From: Scopulibacillus darangshiensis
Lineage (GTDB): Bacteria > Bacillota > Bacilli > Bacillales > Sporolactobacillaceae
DNA: 64,000 nt
Direction: 5' to 3'
Assembly: GCF_004341035.1 (NCBI RefSeq)
Contig: NZ_SLXK01000015.1
Location: 1-64,000, forward strand
Shown here: piece after piece, positions 34,460-42,380 of the stretch
Layout of the letters: each line of letters starts with the position of its first letter
Numbering within the stretch: position 1 is the first letter of the stretch
Program-made: the position numbers and the translations under genes
The notes under the pieces: generated by a model
Told to the model about the DNA's origin: nothing
What the model saw: only the letters and a program-made list of their open reading frames with translations
Databases searched by the model: none

Positions 34460-35704
34460 ATGAAAACATTTGTAACTAAAACTATTGTGATTGTAACCGC
34501 CTTTTTTCTACTTACGGGGTGTGCAAATAATAACAGTGAACAACATTCAGCTAATGACAATGGACGGAGTAAAACTAATAATACAGAAGATACGAAAAGG
34601 CTTCCTAAGACAGATCCGGTTCAAGATGAACTAAAAAGACTGACATTAAGTGAAAAAATTGGACAAATGATTATTGGAGGATTTGACGGGACTACCATAA
34701 CAACTAATGTCACTGACCTTTTAAACAAATATAAACTGGGCGGTGTCTTACTCTATGGAACAAATATCAAAAGTGATACTCAATTAGTAAATTTAACAAA
34801 TGGACTCAAAACAGCCAATACGAAAAACAAAGTGCCTCTTTTTATTTCCGTAGATCAAGAAGGCGGAAGGGTTAACCGTATGCCCGCTTCGATTATAAAC
34901 ACACCAACAGCGAGAACGATTGGATATTCAAATAGTAAAAAATATGCCTACAATATTGGAAACGTGATTGCTAAGGAACTGACATCTTTTGGATTTAACA
35001 CCGATTTTGCGCCTGTGCTAGACATACAAAGTAATCCCAAAAATACAGTAATTGGTGATCGTTCGTTTGGTTCAAATTCAAGTGTTGTCTCAAAACTAGG
35101 GGAAGCTATGATGAAAGGAATCAGTGACGGGAACATTATTCCTGTCGTTAAACACTTTCCAGGCCATGGGGATACCTCCATCGATTCTCATTTAGACCTT
35201 CCTAAAGTGAATAAAGGTCTATCCAAATTAAAGCAATTTGAACTCATTCCCTTCAGAAATGTTATTAAAGACCATGCAGATATGGTAATGGTTGCACACA
35301 TTTTAGTGAAGAAAGTGGATTCTAAATATCCTGCTTCCATGTCTAAAGCTATCATTACTGATCTGTTGCGAAACCAACTTGGATTTAGGGGAGTTGTTAT
35401 AACAGACGACATGACAATGGGGGCAATTACCAAACACTATAACCTGGGGGATGCAGCCGTAAGAGCTATAAATGCCGGAAGTGACATTGTCCTAGTGGGA
35501 CACGGAAAAGAGAATGTGAAAACCGTGTACAACAGCTTATACGCAGCAGCCAAAAATCATACAATATCCGAAGATACCATCAATAATAGTGTATATAGGA
35601 TTTTATCACTAAAGCGGAAGTATAAACTATCAAATAACATAGTTCCACCTGTAAATGTAACCAAGCTGAATGCTCAAATTAGAAAGGCTATTTCGACTAG
35701 GTGA
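34460..35704 (+). CDS. nagZ: Beta-N-acetylglucosaminidase lipoprotein (GH3, NagZ-type)
   Basis: 414 residues, ATG after AAAGGAAGGACAGCATT. Lipobox LLTGC (Cys about 21). The GH3 TIM-barrel has EKIGQMIIGGF, VDQEGGRVNR, KHFPGHGDTSIDSH (Asp/His catalytic dyad loop of NagZ) and ITDDMTMGAI. It removes GlcNAc from muropeptides in cell-wall recycling. It is shorter than the two-domain B. subtilis NagZ (about 640 residues), lacking the C-terminal domain. Confidence 0.92.
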   Translation: MKTFVTKTIVIVTAFFLLTGCANNNSEQHSANDNGRSKTNNTEDTKRLPKTDPVQDELKRLTLSEKIGQMIIGGFDGTTITTNVTDLLNKYKLGGVLLYGTNIKSDTQLVNLTNGLKTANTKNKVPLFISVDQEGGRVNRMPASIINTPTARTIGYSNSKKYAYNIGNVIAKELTSFGFNTDFAPVLDIQSNPKNTVIGDRSFGSNSSVVSKLGEAMMKGISDGNIIPVVKHFPGHGDTSIDSHLDLPKVNKGLSKLKQFELIPFRNVIKDHADMVMVAHILVKKVDSKYPASMSKAIITDLLRNQLGFRGVVITDDMTMGAITKHYNLGDAAVRAINAGSDIVLVGHGKENVKTVYNSLYAAAKNHTISEDTINNSVYRILSLKRKYKLSNNIVPPVNVTKLNAQIRKAISTR

Positions 35705-35786
35705 GATACCTCTATCAACTATGCCATTGGGAACAAAGAAAGGTTTCTAAGGACGCTATTGCAAGTGTTTTATTTTTAGGTTATCA

Positions 35787-35803
35787 TTAGCTAAATTAGC
35801 TAA
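35787..35803 (+). promoter_or_regulatory. Two tandem TTAGCTAA palindromes
   Basis: TTAGCTAA at 35787-35794 and 35796-35803, 24 bp upstream of the Phd-Uma2 gene, flanked by GGTTA and TAACC arms. Likely operator for the Phd domain of that protein. Confidence 0.55.
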
Positions 35804-35826
35804 CCAAATACATGTGGGGTGATCAC

Positions 35827-36567
35827 ATGATCGTCAGTTCGACGGAGGTACAGAATAATTTTGGGAAATATTTGGTGCTTGCAGCGAAAGAAGAGATTAT
35901 CGTTACCCGCAATGGAATTGAAGTGGCAAGGTTACAGTCCATGGAGGGGAAACCCCATGCAACCATACAGGAAAGTGTACTGAAAGAAACAGCGGATTCG
36001 TATCCTTTTAAAGGAAGACAAGCATCGTATGAGGAGTTTGTGGAATTAACCCGCGATGAGGAGAACCGGTATGAATATATTGACGGGGAGATTTATTTGT
36101 TGGCTTCGCCGAGAACAGCCCATCAATTTGCAATCACTGAAATGTTAGTAACTTTTCATCAATGGTTCCAAGGAAATGAATGTACACCTTTTGTTGCCCC
36201 TTACGATATCCGCCTCAAAAGGCTGAATCGTAATGACCCTAATGTGGTCCAGCCCGATTTGATGGTCATTTGTGATTTAGATGATCATTTGGATGAAAGG
36301 GACTACTATACAGGGGTTCCCTCCCTTGTTGTTGAAGTGCTGTCAGAAAGCACGAGAAGCAAAGACATGGTTAAGAAATTGGACCTTTATATGGAATCTG
36401 ATGTCAAAGAATATTGGATTGTTAATCCACTCAATAAGGAAGTTACGATTTATGGTTTCGAGAACAATGAGGTCAACAAAACGAGAACGTACAAACATAA
36501 TGAAACCGCACAATCTTTTCTTTTCGAAGGACTTTCAGTCGAGCTTGAACGGATTTTCAAGTCATGA
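35827..36567 (+). CDS. Phd antitoxin domain fused to Uma2 nuclease-like domain
   Basis: 246 residues from ATG 35827, right after GGGGTGATC (ATG 35812 has no ribosome binding site). Residues 1-40 match Phd/YefM antitoxins (VSSTEVQNNFGKYLVLAAKEEIIVTRNGIEVARL). Residues about 65-240 match Uma2/DUF820: RYEYIDGEIY, VVQPDLMVICD (D144), PSLVVEVLSES (E170) and K183/K184, a PD-(D/E)xK-like layout. Uma2 proteins abound in cyanobacteria, and the function is unsettled. The Phd part may bind DNA and autoregulate. A one-protein toxin-antitoxin-like unit is possible but unproven. Confidence 0.85.
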   Translation: MIVSSTEVQNNFGKYLVLAAKEEIIVTRNGIEVARLQSMEGKPHATIQESVLKETADSYPFKGRQASYEEFVELTRDEENRYEYIDGEIYLLASPRTAHQFAITEMLVTFHQWFQGNECTPFVAPYDIRLKRLNRNDPNVVQPDLMVICDLDDHLDERDYYTGVPSLVVEVLSESTRSKDMVKKLDLYMESDVKEYWIVNPLNKEVTIYGFENNEVNKTRTYKHNETAQSFLFEGLSVELERIFKS

Positions 36568-36825
36568 ATTAACCACCACTACTTTTTATATCACCTGCAG
36601 CTTTTTAAATTAAATTTCCAGCAAATCATCTTCAAATAATAGGGTGTCCCAAAGCATAGCTTTTGAGGCATCTTCTTTTTTTAATCCCTTTAAGGAAATA
36701 TTATTGAATTCAAAAGTACTGGTTTTGGGGCAGGTCATTCGTTATCAGGCGATAAGGGATGAATGCGGTTCCAAAAACCATTCGTAAGTCTCATGATTGA
36801 TCGTTGCTGATTGTGTTATGGTTTA
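36568..36825 (+). other. Intergenic, 258 bp
   Basis: No gene seen. It holds GGGTGTCCCAAAGC near 36641, without a clear partner repeat. Confidence 0.4.
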
Positions 36826-36843
36826 AATGACTATTTGGTCATT
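36826..36843 (+). promoter_or_regulatory. Palindromic operator before ferredoxin-P450 operon
   Basis: AATGAC-N6-GTCATT, a perfect 6+6 inverted repeat, 79 bp upstream of the ferredoxin gene. The size and form suit a TetR-family dimer; the TetR gene at 38445-39350 is the natural candidate. Confidence 0.6.
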
Positions 36844-36921
36844 TGGAGAACTATACATTTTAAAATTGGAATCCAATCCCAAAAATGACGAGGTTAGTCG
36901 TGAAGAATGGGAGGTACTATA

Positions 36922-37158
36922 ATGGCAAAATTCGTCGTCGTTAATCAGGAAACATGCATTGGCTGTGGAAATTGCGAAGGCATCGCTCCCGACATATTCG
37001 ACTTTGATGAAAGTGGTTTGGCGTTTGTTAAATTAGATGGCAATCAAGGGATAAAACCTATACCTGAAGATAAGATTGACGAGGTGTCGGAAGCAATGGA
37101 CGAGTGTCCTACAGATTCAGTCAAGATTGCTGATCAGCCTTTTGAACAGAAGGATTAA
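36922..37158 (+). CDS. Ferredoxin, single [4Fe-4S] type
   Basis: 78 residues from ATG 36922, 7 bases after GGGAGG. CIGCGNC...and ECPTDSV give the four cysteines of a Bacillus-type [4Fe-4S] ferredoxin; acidic overall. It lies 60 bp upstream of a cytochrome P450, so it is likely its electron donor. Confidence 0.93.
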   Translation: MAKFVVVNQETCIGCGNCEGIAPDIFDFDESGLAFVKLDGNQGIKPIPEDKIDEVSEAMDECPTDSVKIADQPFEQKD

Positions 37159-37218
37159 TGGATTTCATTTATCGCATGCTCTTTTTAATTTCTTAAATTT
37201 GAAAGGAGAATGACTAAT

Positions 37219-38442
37219 ATGAAGCAAGCCATTTTTGTGGACGAGATGACACCATTCAAGACAAAGGAGGAGGAATGGCACCCTTATGCTTGGTTTGAGG
37301 ATATGAGAAAGCATCATCCGGTTTCCTTTCATGAGGGACAACAGGTTTGGAATGTGTTTACTTATGATCATGTTAAGCGTGTTCTTTCCGATCATGAGCT
37401 GTTCTCAAGTGTAAGAGATCGGACATTAGTCGCTCCGGCAAGTCAAAATGACGGAACTTCTGATCGAACAAACATCTTATTTTCCGATCCTCCAGAACAC
37501 AGGAGGCGTCGTTCGCTGCTTTCTGCGGCCTTCACTCCAAGGCATCTGAGAAGTTGGGAACCGCGGATCCAAGCCATTGCTGAAGCATTCATTGACGATA
37601 TCGATCCAAGCCGGGAGATAGATATTGTTAAATCTTTGGCGAATCCCTTTCCGATAACGGTTATTGCTGAATTGCTGGGGGTACCGCCAGAAGATCGCCA
37701 TTTATTCCAACAATGGGTCGAAATTATTTTCCTTCCTTTTGATAAAGAAAATATGTCAGACCTTAATAAGAGGAAAGCCGCTGCGGCCCAAGCGTTTTCC
37801 GATTATTTACAACCTATTATCAAGGAAAAAAGAGTCCATCCCGCTGATGATATTATCTCCGACTTAATTAACGCTGAGCGTGATGGTGAACCATTAACAG
37901 AAGAAGAAATCATCAAGATGACCAGAGGCTTGCTGGGCGCCGGTTTAGAAACAACCTCTCATCTTATCACGAATTGTTTTTATGCTTTTTTATATGACAG
38001 CCCTGGTATTTATCGAAAATTAAGAGAGGATCCGGAGCTTGTTCCGCAAGCCATTGAAGAGGTTCTCCGCTATCGGTTTCATATTATGAAAATGGAACGC
38101 AGGGTGAAAAAAGATACGGATGTTCTTGGCCCAGAAATGAAAGAGGGAGAAATGATCGTTGCATGGATGAGTGCTGCCAATCTGGATGAGCAAACTTTTG
38201 ATCATGCTGACCAATTTGACATCGATCGGCCAAATAACCGCAAACATTTAACCTTTAGCACTGGACCCCATTTTTGTTTGGGTGCACCGCTTGCCCGGCT
38301 AGAGGTGAAGACAATACTGACGGGGTTTATCAAGCGGTTTTCCAATATTCGCAGTATCCCGTCGTTTGATCTTGAATCCCATTTATCACATTCTATTTTT
38401 GGCCAATCCTTGAATTCACTTCCGATTCTAGCCGAACGTTAG
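37219..38442 (+). CDS. Cytochrome P450
   Basis: 407 residues from ATG 37219, 10 bases after AAGGAGA; ATG 37210 overlaps that site. I-helix LLGAGLETTSHLI, ExxR in EEVLRYR, and heme-binding FSTGPHFCLGAPLARLE with C353 as the thiolate ligand. Soluble class I type, near the CYP107/CYP109 group in appearance. It hydroxylates an unknown substrate with electrons from the ferredoxin upstream; a reductase is not encoded here. It is convergent with the TetR gene 2 bp away. Confidence 0.95.
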   Translation: MKQAIFVDEMTPFKTKEEEWHPYAWFEDMRKHHPVSFHEGQQVWNVFTYDHVKRVLSDHELFSSVRDRTLVAPASQNDGTSDRTNILFSDPPEHRRRRSLLSAAFTPRHLRSWEPRIQAIAEAFIDDIDPSREIDIVKSLANPFPITVIAELLGVPPEDRHLFQQWVEIIFLPFDKENMSDLNKRKAAAAQAFSDYLQPIIKEKRVHPADDIISDLINAERDGEPLTEEEIIKMTRGLLGAGLETTSHLITNCFYAFLYDSPGIYRKLREDPELVPQAIEEVLRYRFHIMKMERRVKKDTDVLGPEMKEGEMIVAWMSAANLDEQTFDHADQFDIDRPNNRKHLTFSTGPHFCLGAPLARLEVKTILTGFIKRFSNIRSIPSFDLESHLSHSIFGQSLNSLPILAER

Positions 38443-38444
38443 TT

Positions 38445-39350
38445 TTAAATCTTACTTTCTGATTCAGCCATCTGAAGACTGTCCGCAAGCTTCACCCTCA
38501 TCTCTTTGAGCAAGTGAATCGGTTCAAGGTTGCGAAGCATTCCTTTAAGAATGGCGGTTCTTGGTTTCATGCTCATCAGTTCCTGTTCCATGATGGTCAG
38601 GGACTGAACCGCTTCCTTTTTTTGGCTTTCAGAAATTGACAGTGTTTTTAACTGATTTTTAATTTCTTTAATCAACTCGAGAGGATGGACCTTTTCTTCA
38701 CCCGCTTCTTCTAAGTATACGGACCATAACTTTTCGTTTATTAATGGCTCAACATGATGATTCAATTGGCCTTTCATAATAAAGTCCATTTGAACCATTA
38801 AAAACTGAACAACTGTCTCTATATTTAAAGGCAATTTTTTTGCGACGATGAGTTCCATGTATTGTTTGATCATGCCCATTAACAGAAAAGCCCCATCAGC
38901 GGCATATGGTTTAATTTGATCCCCATAAATTTTGATTAAAGATTGTTCAAGCCATTTGATCTGAGCAATATTTTGCTGGTGCAAGTAACGATAAATGCTC
39001 TTATCCGAGAGACCGGAAAGTTCTTGTCCCTGCAGTCTGTAGAACTCTTGATTTTCAATATAATGACCTAACTTGATTTCAATTTCCCTCGTGAATTTTT
39101 CTGTTGAGGACAGGCAAGCGTCTTCCTCAATAAGCGTAATTTGATCTTCAATATGCTGAAAGTAATATTGGAGGATTGTTAAAAGCAAATCTTCCTTTGA
39201 TTTAAAGTATATATACAAACTCCCTTTTGAAATGCCGCAAATATCAGCGATTTCCTGCATAGATGTCCGATTATAATTTTTGGAGGAGAAAAGCTTCATA
39301 GCTGTTATTAAAATGTGTCTTCTTTTATCTGAATCTTTCTTTCTCATCAC
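38445..39350 (-). CDS. TetR-family regulator
   Basis: 301 residues, longer than the usual 190-220. An N-terminal helix-turn-helix (TSMQEIADICGISKGSLYIYFKSKEDLL) is classical TetR. The C-terminal part is a long helical ligand domain ending in a Leu-rich coil. It is convergent with the P450 gene and a candidate repressor acting at AATGAC-N6-GTCATT. Similar TetR/P450 pairs occur in Bacillus (for example BscR with CYP102A3). The ligand is unknown; a fatty-acid-like signal is a guess. Confidence 0.92.
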   Translation of the reverse strand: MMRKKDSDKRRHILITAMKLFSSKNYNRTSMQEIADICGISKGSLYIYFKSKEDLLLTILQYYFQHIEDQITLIEEDACLSSTEKFTREIEIKLGHYIENQEFYRLQGQELSGLSDKSIYRYLHQQNIAQIKWLEQSLIKIYGDQIKPYAADGAFLLMGMIKQYMELIVAKKLPLNIETVVQFLMVQMDFIMKGQLNHHVEPLINEKLWSVYLEEAGEEKVHPLELIKEIKNQLKTLSISESQKKEAVQSLTIMEQELMSMKPRTAILKGMLRNLEPIHLLKEMRVKLADSLQMAESESKI

Positions 39351-39492
39351 ATCACACCCCGTATTCTAAATATAGCCATCAAAAGCCACATATTTGTACG
39401 CTCATAATAACACATGTTTTGATAAGAGGGATAACGCCGGAAAATGGGTATATATGTAATTATAATATTGGAATCTCATATTAACGAAAATA

Positions 39493-39536
39493 TACGCCAA
39501 GCCTATGATTATGCCTCCCGGCTTGGCGTTTTTCTA
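39493..39536. terminator. Terminator downstream of ABC operon
   Basis: CGCCAAGCC pairs with GGCTTGGCG. The T run is stronger on the plus side (TTTTT), but the stem also closes the minus-strand ABC operon that ends at 39571. Confidence 0.7.
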
Positions 39537-39570
39537 AAGTTCTAGGCTGCGGCATCCTTCTTTAACTAAA

Positions 39571-40338
39571 TCACACCCGCTTTTTATACACCCTCATAGC
39601 AAAGAAATAGGCTACGAGCAAAATCCCGATGCACCAGGCAAGAGCGACCCATATATCATTGCCCACCGGCTGATCTGAGAGTAGCGCACGGATAGCCCCT
39701 ACGATCGAGGTCACCGGCTGGTTTTCGGCAAAGGCGCGAACGACCGACGGCATCGACTCGGTCGGTACAAACGCCGAGCTGATAAACGGCAGAAAGATAA
39801 TTGGGTAGGAAAGGGCGCTTGCGCCATCCACTGATTTTGCGGACAGTCCGGCAATCGCCGCGACCCAGGTTAATGCCAGCGTAAACAGCGCAAGTATGCC
39901 AGCTACCGCAAGCCATGACAATATCCCCGCCGATGAACGAAAGCCCATAACGAGCGCTACGAGAATGATGACGACTACCGATATGGCGTTGGATAAGAGC
40001 GAGGTCAGCACATGCCCCCACAGTAAGGTGGAACGTGAAATCGGCATGGTGTGAAACCGCTCGAATATGCCCCGCTGCACATCGGTAAACAGGCGAAAGG
40101 CTGTGTAGGATATACCGCTGGCAATAGCAATCAGCAATACGCCGGGCAACAAGTAATTCACATAGTTATCTGTTCCGGCTTGAATGGCACCGCCGAACAC
40201 ATAGACGAACAGCAACATAAGCGCGATCGGCATGATGGTGACCGTGATGATGGTGTCCATACTGCGGGTAATATGGCGCATGGAACGTCCAAGCATAACG
40301 CCCATATCGCTGAAAAAGTGTTTCTTTACCGCCTCCAT
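39571..40338 (-). CDS. ABC-2 type transporter permease
   Basis: 255 residues with six predicted membrane helices and the ABC-2 signature (GIFERFHTMPISRSTLLWGHVLTSLL). With the ATPase next door it forms a DrrAB-like drug or lipid exporter. The start is immediately next to the ATPase stop. GC and codon choice here are clearly higher than in the flanking genes, suggesting a different origin. Confidence 0.9.
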   Translation of the reverse strand: MEAVKKHFFSDMGVMLGRSMRHITRSMDTIITVTIMPIALMLLFVYVFGGAIQAGTDNYVNYLLPGVLLIAIASGISYTAFRLFTDVQRGIFERFHTMPISRSTLLWGHVLTSLLSNAISVVVIILVALVMGFRSSAGILSWLAVAGILALFTLALTWVAAIAGLSAKSVDGASALSYPIIFLPFISSAFVPTESMPSVVRAFAENQPVTSIVGAIRALLSDQPVGNDIWVALAWCIGILLVAYFFAMRVYKKRV

Positions 40339-41103
40339 TTACTTTCCCTCCTTTTTGCCGACGATTGCGAGGAATATATCCTCCAAGGTCGGCTGTTTTT
40401 CAATATACTCCACCTTTGGGGATGGGAACAGCCTTTTTAGCTCCGAGAGCGTACCATTGACGATAATCCTTCCCTCGTGCAGAATAGCAATCCTGTCGGC
40501 AAGCTGTTCAGCCTCCTCCAAATACTGCGTGGTTAGGAATACCGTCGTGCCGCCGTCGGCAAGCTCCTTGATAATTTTCCAAACCTCGATGCGCGCCTCG
40601 GGGTCAAGCCCAGTGGTCGGCTCGTCGAGGAATATGATCTGTGGTTTTCCCACAAGGCTCAAGGCGATGTCGAGCCTGCGGCGCATACCGCCCGAATAAG
40701 TAGACACCCTGCGGTCGGCGGCGTCTGTCAGGCCGAAGCGTCTAAGCAAGTCGTCCGCAACCCGACGGGGATTGCTGAGGTATCGCAGCTTGGCAATCAT
40801 GATAAGATTTTCCCGTCCGGTCATAATTTCGTCCACGGCGGCAAATTGCCCGGTCAGACTGATTGCCCGCCGCACATTGTCGGGTTTGGACGCAACATCG
40901 AATCCGTTTACGGTGGCGGTTCCGCTGTCCGGTTTGAGCAGGGTCGTTAGGACTTTAACCGTTGTCGTTTTCCCCGCGCCATTGGAGCCAAGCAGGGCAA
41001 AAATAGTGCCTTTTTGTACAGTAAAATCGATGTTCTTCAGCACGTTCACATTCTTATACGACTTTTCTAGGCCATGAACAGATATAGCTGTATCAGTTTG
41101 CAT
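40339..41103 (-). CDS. ABC transporter ATP-binding protein, DrrA-like
   Basis: 254 residues from the second ATG (41103), 8 bases after AAGGAGG; the first ATG (41112) directly touches that site. Walker A GSNGAGKTTT, signature YSGGMRRRLDIA, Walker B IIFLDEPTTGLDPEAR, and a DrrA-type C-terminal helix (TLEDIFLAIVGKKEGK). High GC relative to neighbours, as for the permease. Likely exports an antibiotic or lipid. Part of the PadR operon. Confidence 0.93.
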   Translation of the reverse strand: MQTDTAISVHGLEKSYKNVNVLKNIDFTVQKGTIFALLGSNGAGKTTTVKVLTTLLKPDSGTATVNGFDVASKPDNVRRAISLTGQFAAVDEIMTGRENLIMIAKLRYLSNPRRVADDLLRRFGLTDAADRRVSTYSGGMRRRLDIALSLVGKPQIIFLDEPTTGLDPEARIEVWKIIKELADGGTTVFLTTQYLEEAEQLADRIAILHEGRIIVNGTLSELKRLFPSPKVEYIEKQPTLEDIFLAIVGKKEGK

Positions 41104-41133
41104 CAATTGCATCCTCCTTGATTTAAAATGCAG

Positions 41134-41850
41134 TTAGATGACAGTGACATTAGTCAAGTTTGCTTTATTGCCTTTCAAAACGGCATACGTTAACTTATCC
41201 ATTGTGGCCCCATCAAAATTAGCCTTTTTAACCATGGTTTTAAATGAAACATTTCTAAAAACAGCATTTTTGAAAGATGTCCCTTTTAACCCGGAGTAAT
41301 CAAAAATTGTACCAATGAACGTTTGGTTATCAAAACAAACACCTGACAAATCGGAACTGTTAAAATCCGTATGGTTGAAGGCGCAGTTATTAAAGGTAGC
41401 CTCTTTCAGTGAGGACTTAGTGATTTTTGCTTTGGTAAGATCAGCGCCATCAAATGTCACTTTAGTTAAATCACTGCATTTGAAGGAGCTGTTCGTCAAA
41501 TCTGCACCGCTGAAGTCTGATCCTTTCAAAGCGCTGTAGTTAAACTTCCCATCATGTACCTTTACTCCTTTAAAATCGGAATTCTGGAGGTTGGTTTTTG
41601 AAAAGTCCATTCCCACCATTTGCTGCAGCTCTCTGGTCTTTGACGTAATGCTTTCTATGATCTCTGATATATCTCCAAGGGAGCTGACAGTCATGCGATA
41701 AGCCGCTTCGTCATCATAACCTTGAGCTTTCAAATCCTTCAGCTTCTCATGTAAGTCAGTGTGCAACTCTTCCTTCAATTCCTTGACAGCCTTTAAATCC
41801 TCATAGGGTGAGAATACACCGTCTAAATATTTGGTTAATTTCTCATTCAT
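41134..41850 (-). CDS. Pentapeptide-repeat protein with permease-prefix-like N-terminus
   Basis: 238 residues. Residues 1-70 (MNEKLTKYLDGVFSPYED... LKAQGYDDEAAYRMTVSSLGD) match the DUF1700/permease-prefix helices usually found beside PadR regulators. Residues about 80-235 are pentapeptide repeats (A/S-x-L/F-x-x: FSGADLTNSSFKCSDLTKVTF). It sits between padR and the ABC genes, an arrangement known for PadR-controlled exporters. Function unknown; modulation of the regulator or pump is possible. Confidence 0.85.
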   Translation of the reverse strand: MNEKLTKYLDGVFSPYEDLKAVKELKEELHTDLHEKLKDLKAQGYDDEAAYRMTVSSLGDISEIIESITSKTRELQQMVGMDFSKTNLQNSDFKGVKVHDGKFNYSALKGSDFSGADLTNSSFKCSDLTKVTFDGADLTKAKITKSSLKEATFNNCAFNHTDFNSSDLSGVCFDNQTFIGTIFDYSGLKGTSFKNAVFRNVSFKTMVKKANFDGATMDKLTYAVLKGNKANLTNVTVI

Positions 41851-41868
41851 TGTAATTGCCGCCTCTCT

Positions 41869-42198
41869 TTAAATTAATTGATCAAGAATACGCTTTGCGA
41901 TCTCCCAATTGTTTTTATTTTCAAGATAAGTTTCTTTTCCTTTTTCTGTTAGGCTATAGTACTTCCTCCTGCCGCCTTGGGCTCCGTCGCCCCAGTAAGA
42001 GGTAATGCTATTGTCTTTCTCCAGTCTCTTCAGGCTTGAATACATCGTCGCTTCTTTAAGTTCATACTCGCCGCCGGATTTTGAGTGTATCAATTTCGAT
42101 ATTTCGTATCCATATTTATCTCCGCTCATCAATAACTTCAAGATAATTGTATCTGTATGCCCTCTTAGTAAGTCCGAGGAGATTTTATTATCAACCAC
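41869..42198 (-). CDS. PadR-family regulator
   Basis: 109 residues, start after GGAGGTGAGATAGTG. A winged helix with GYEISKLIHSKSGGEYELKEATMYSSLKRLEK and YYSLTEKGKETYLENK is typical of PadR. First gene of the operon padR-pentapeptide-ATPase-permease, which it likely represses through the inverted repeat at 42229-42250. Confidence 0.93.
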   Translation of the reverse strand: MVDNKISSDLLRGHTDTIILKLLMSGDKYGYEISKLIHSKSGGEYELKEATMYSSLKRLEKDNSITSYWGDGAQGGRRKYYSLTEKGKETYLENKNNWEIAKRILDQLI

Positions 42199-42218
42199 TA
42201 TCTCACCTCCATGAGTAT

Positions 42219-42250
42219 AATATATATCACATTACTATGACTGTCAATGT
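42219..42250 (-). promoter_or_regulatory. Promoter and operator of PadR operon
   Basis: On the minus strand: TTGACA (42247-42242), 17-bp spacer, TATATT (42224-42219). The inverted repeat ACATT-N12-AATGT (42229-42250) covers the -35 and spacer, the usual form of a PadR site. Confidence 0.75.
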
Positions 42251-42327
42251 ATTATTTTAATCAATGTATTAAATTAATCATAACTGAACTTTAGGTCACC
42301 TTGACTTTCCTATTGCTAAGCAGCGCA

Positions 42328-42369
42328 AAAGGCGAGCTAAGAGGATTGTTACCCTCGAAGCTCGCCTTT
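42328..42369. terminator. Terminator of gltP
   Basis: AAAGGCGAGCT pairs with AGCTCGCCTTT, symmetrical with A and T runs on both sides, so it works on either strand. It lies just after the gltP stop. Confidence 0.85.
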
Positions 42370-42380
42370 GTTTTGTTATT

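Noticed and set aside
36641-36670. GGGTGTCCCAAAGC as an IS terminal repeat
   Set aside because: No matching inverted partner within the intergenic region.
39656-41077. Long open frames on both strands across the ABC genes
   Set aside because: They are other-frame images of the GC-rich permease and ATPase genes, which have clear motifs.
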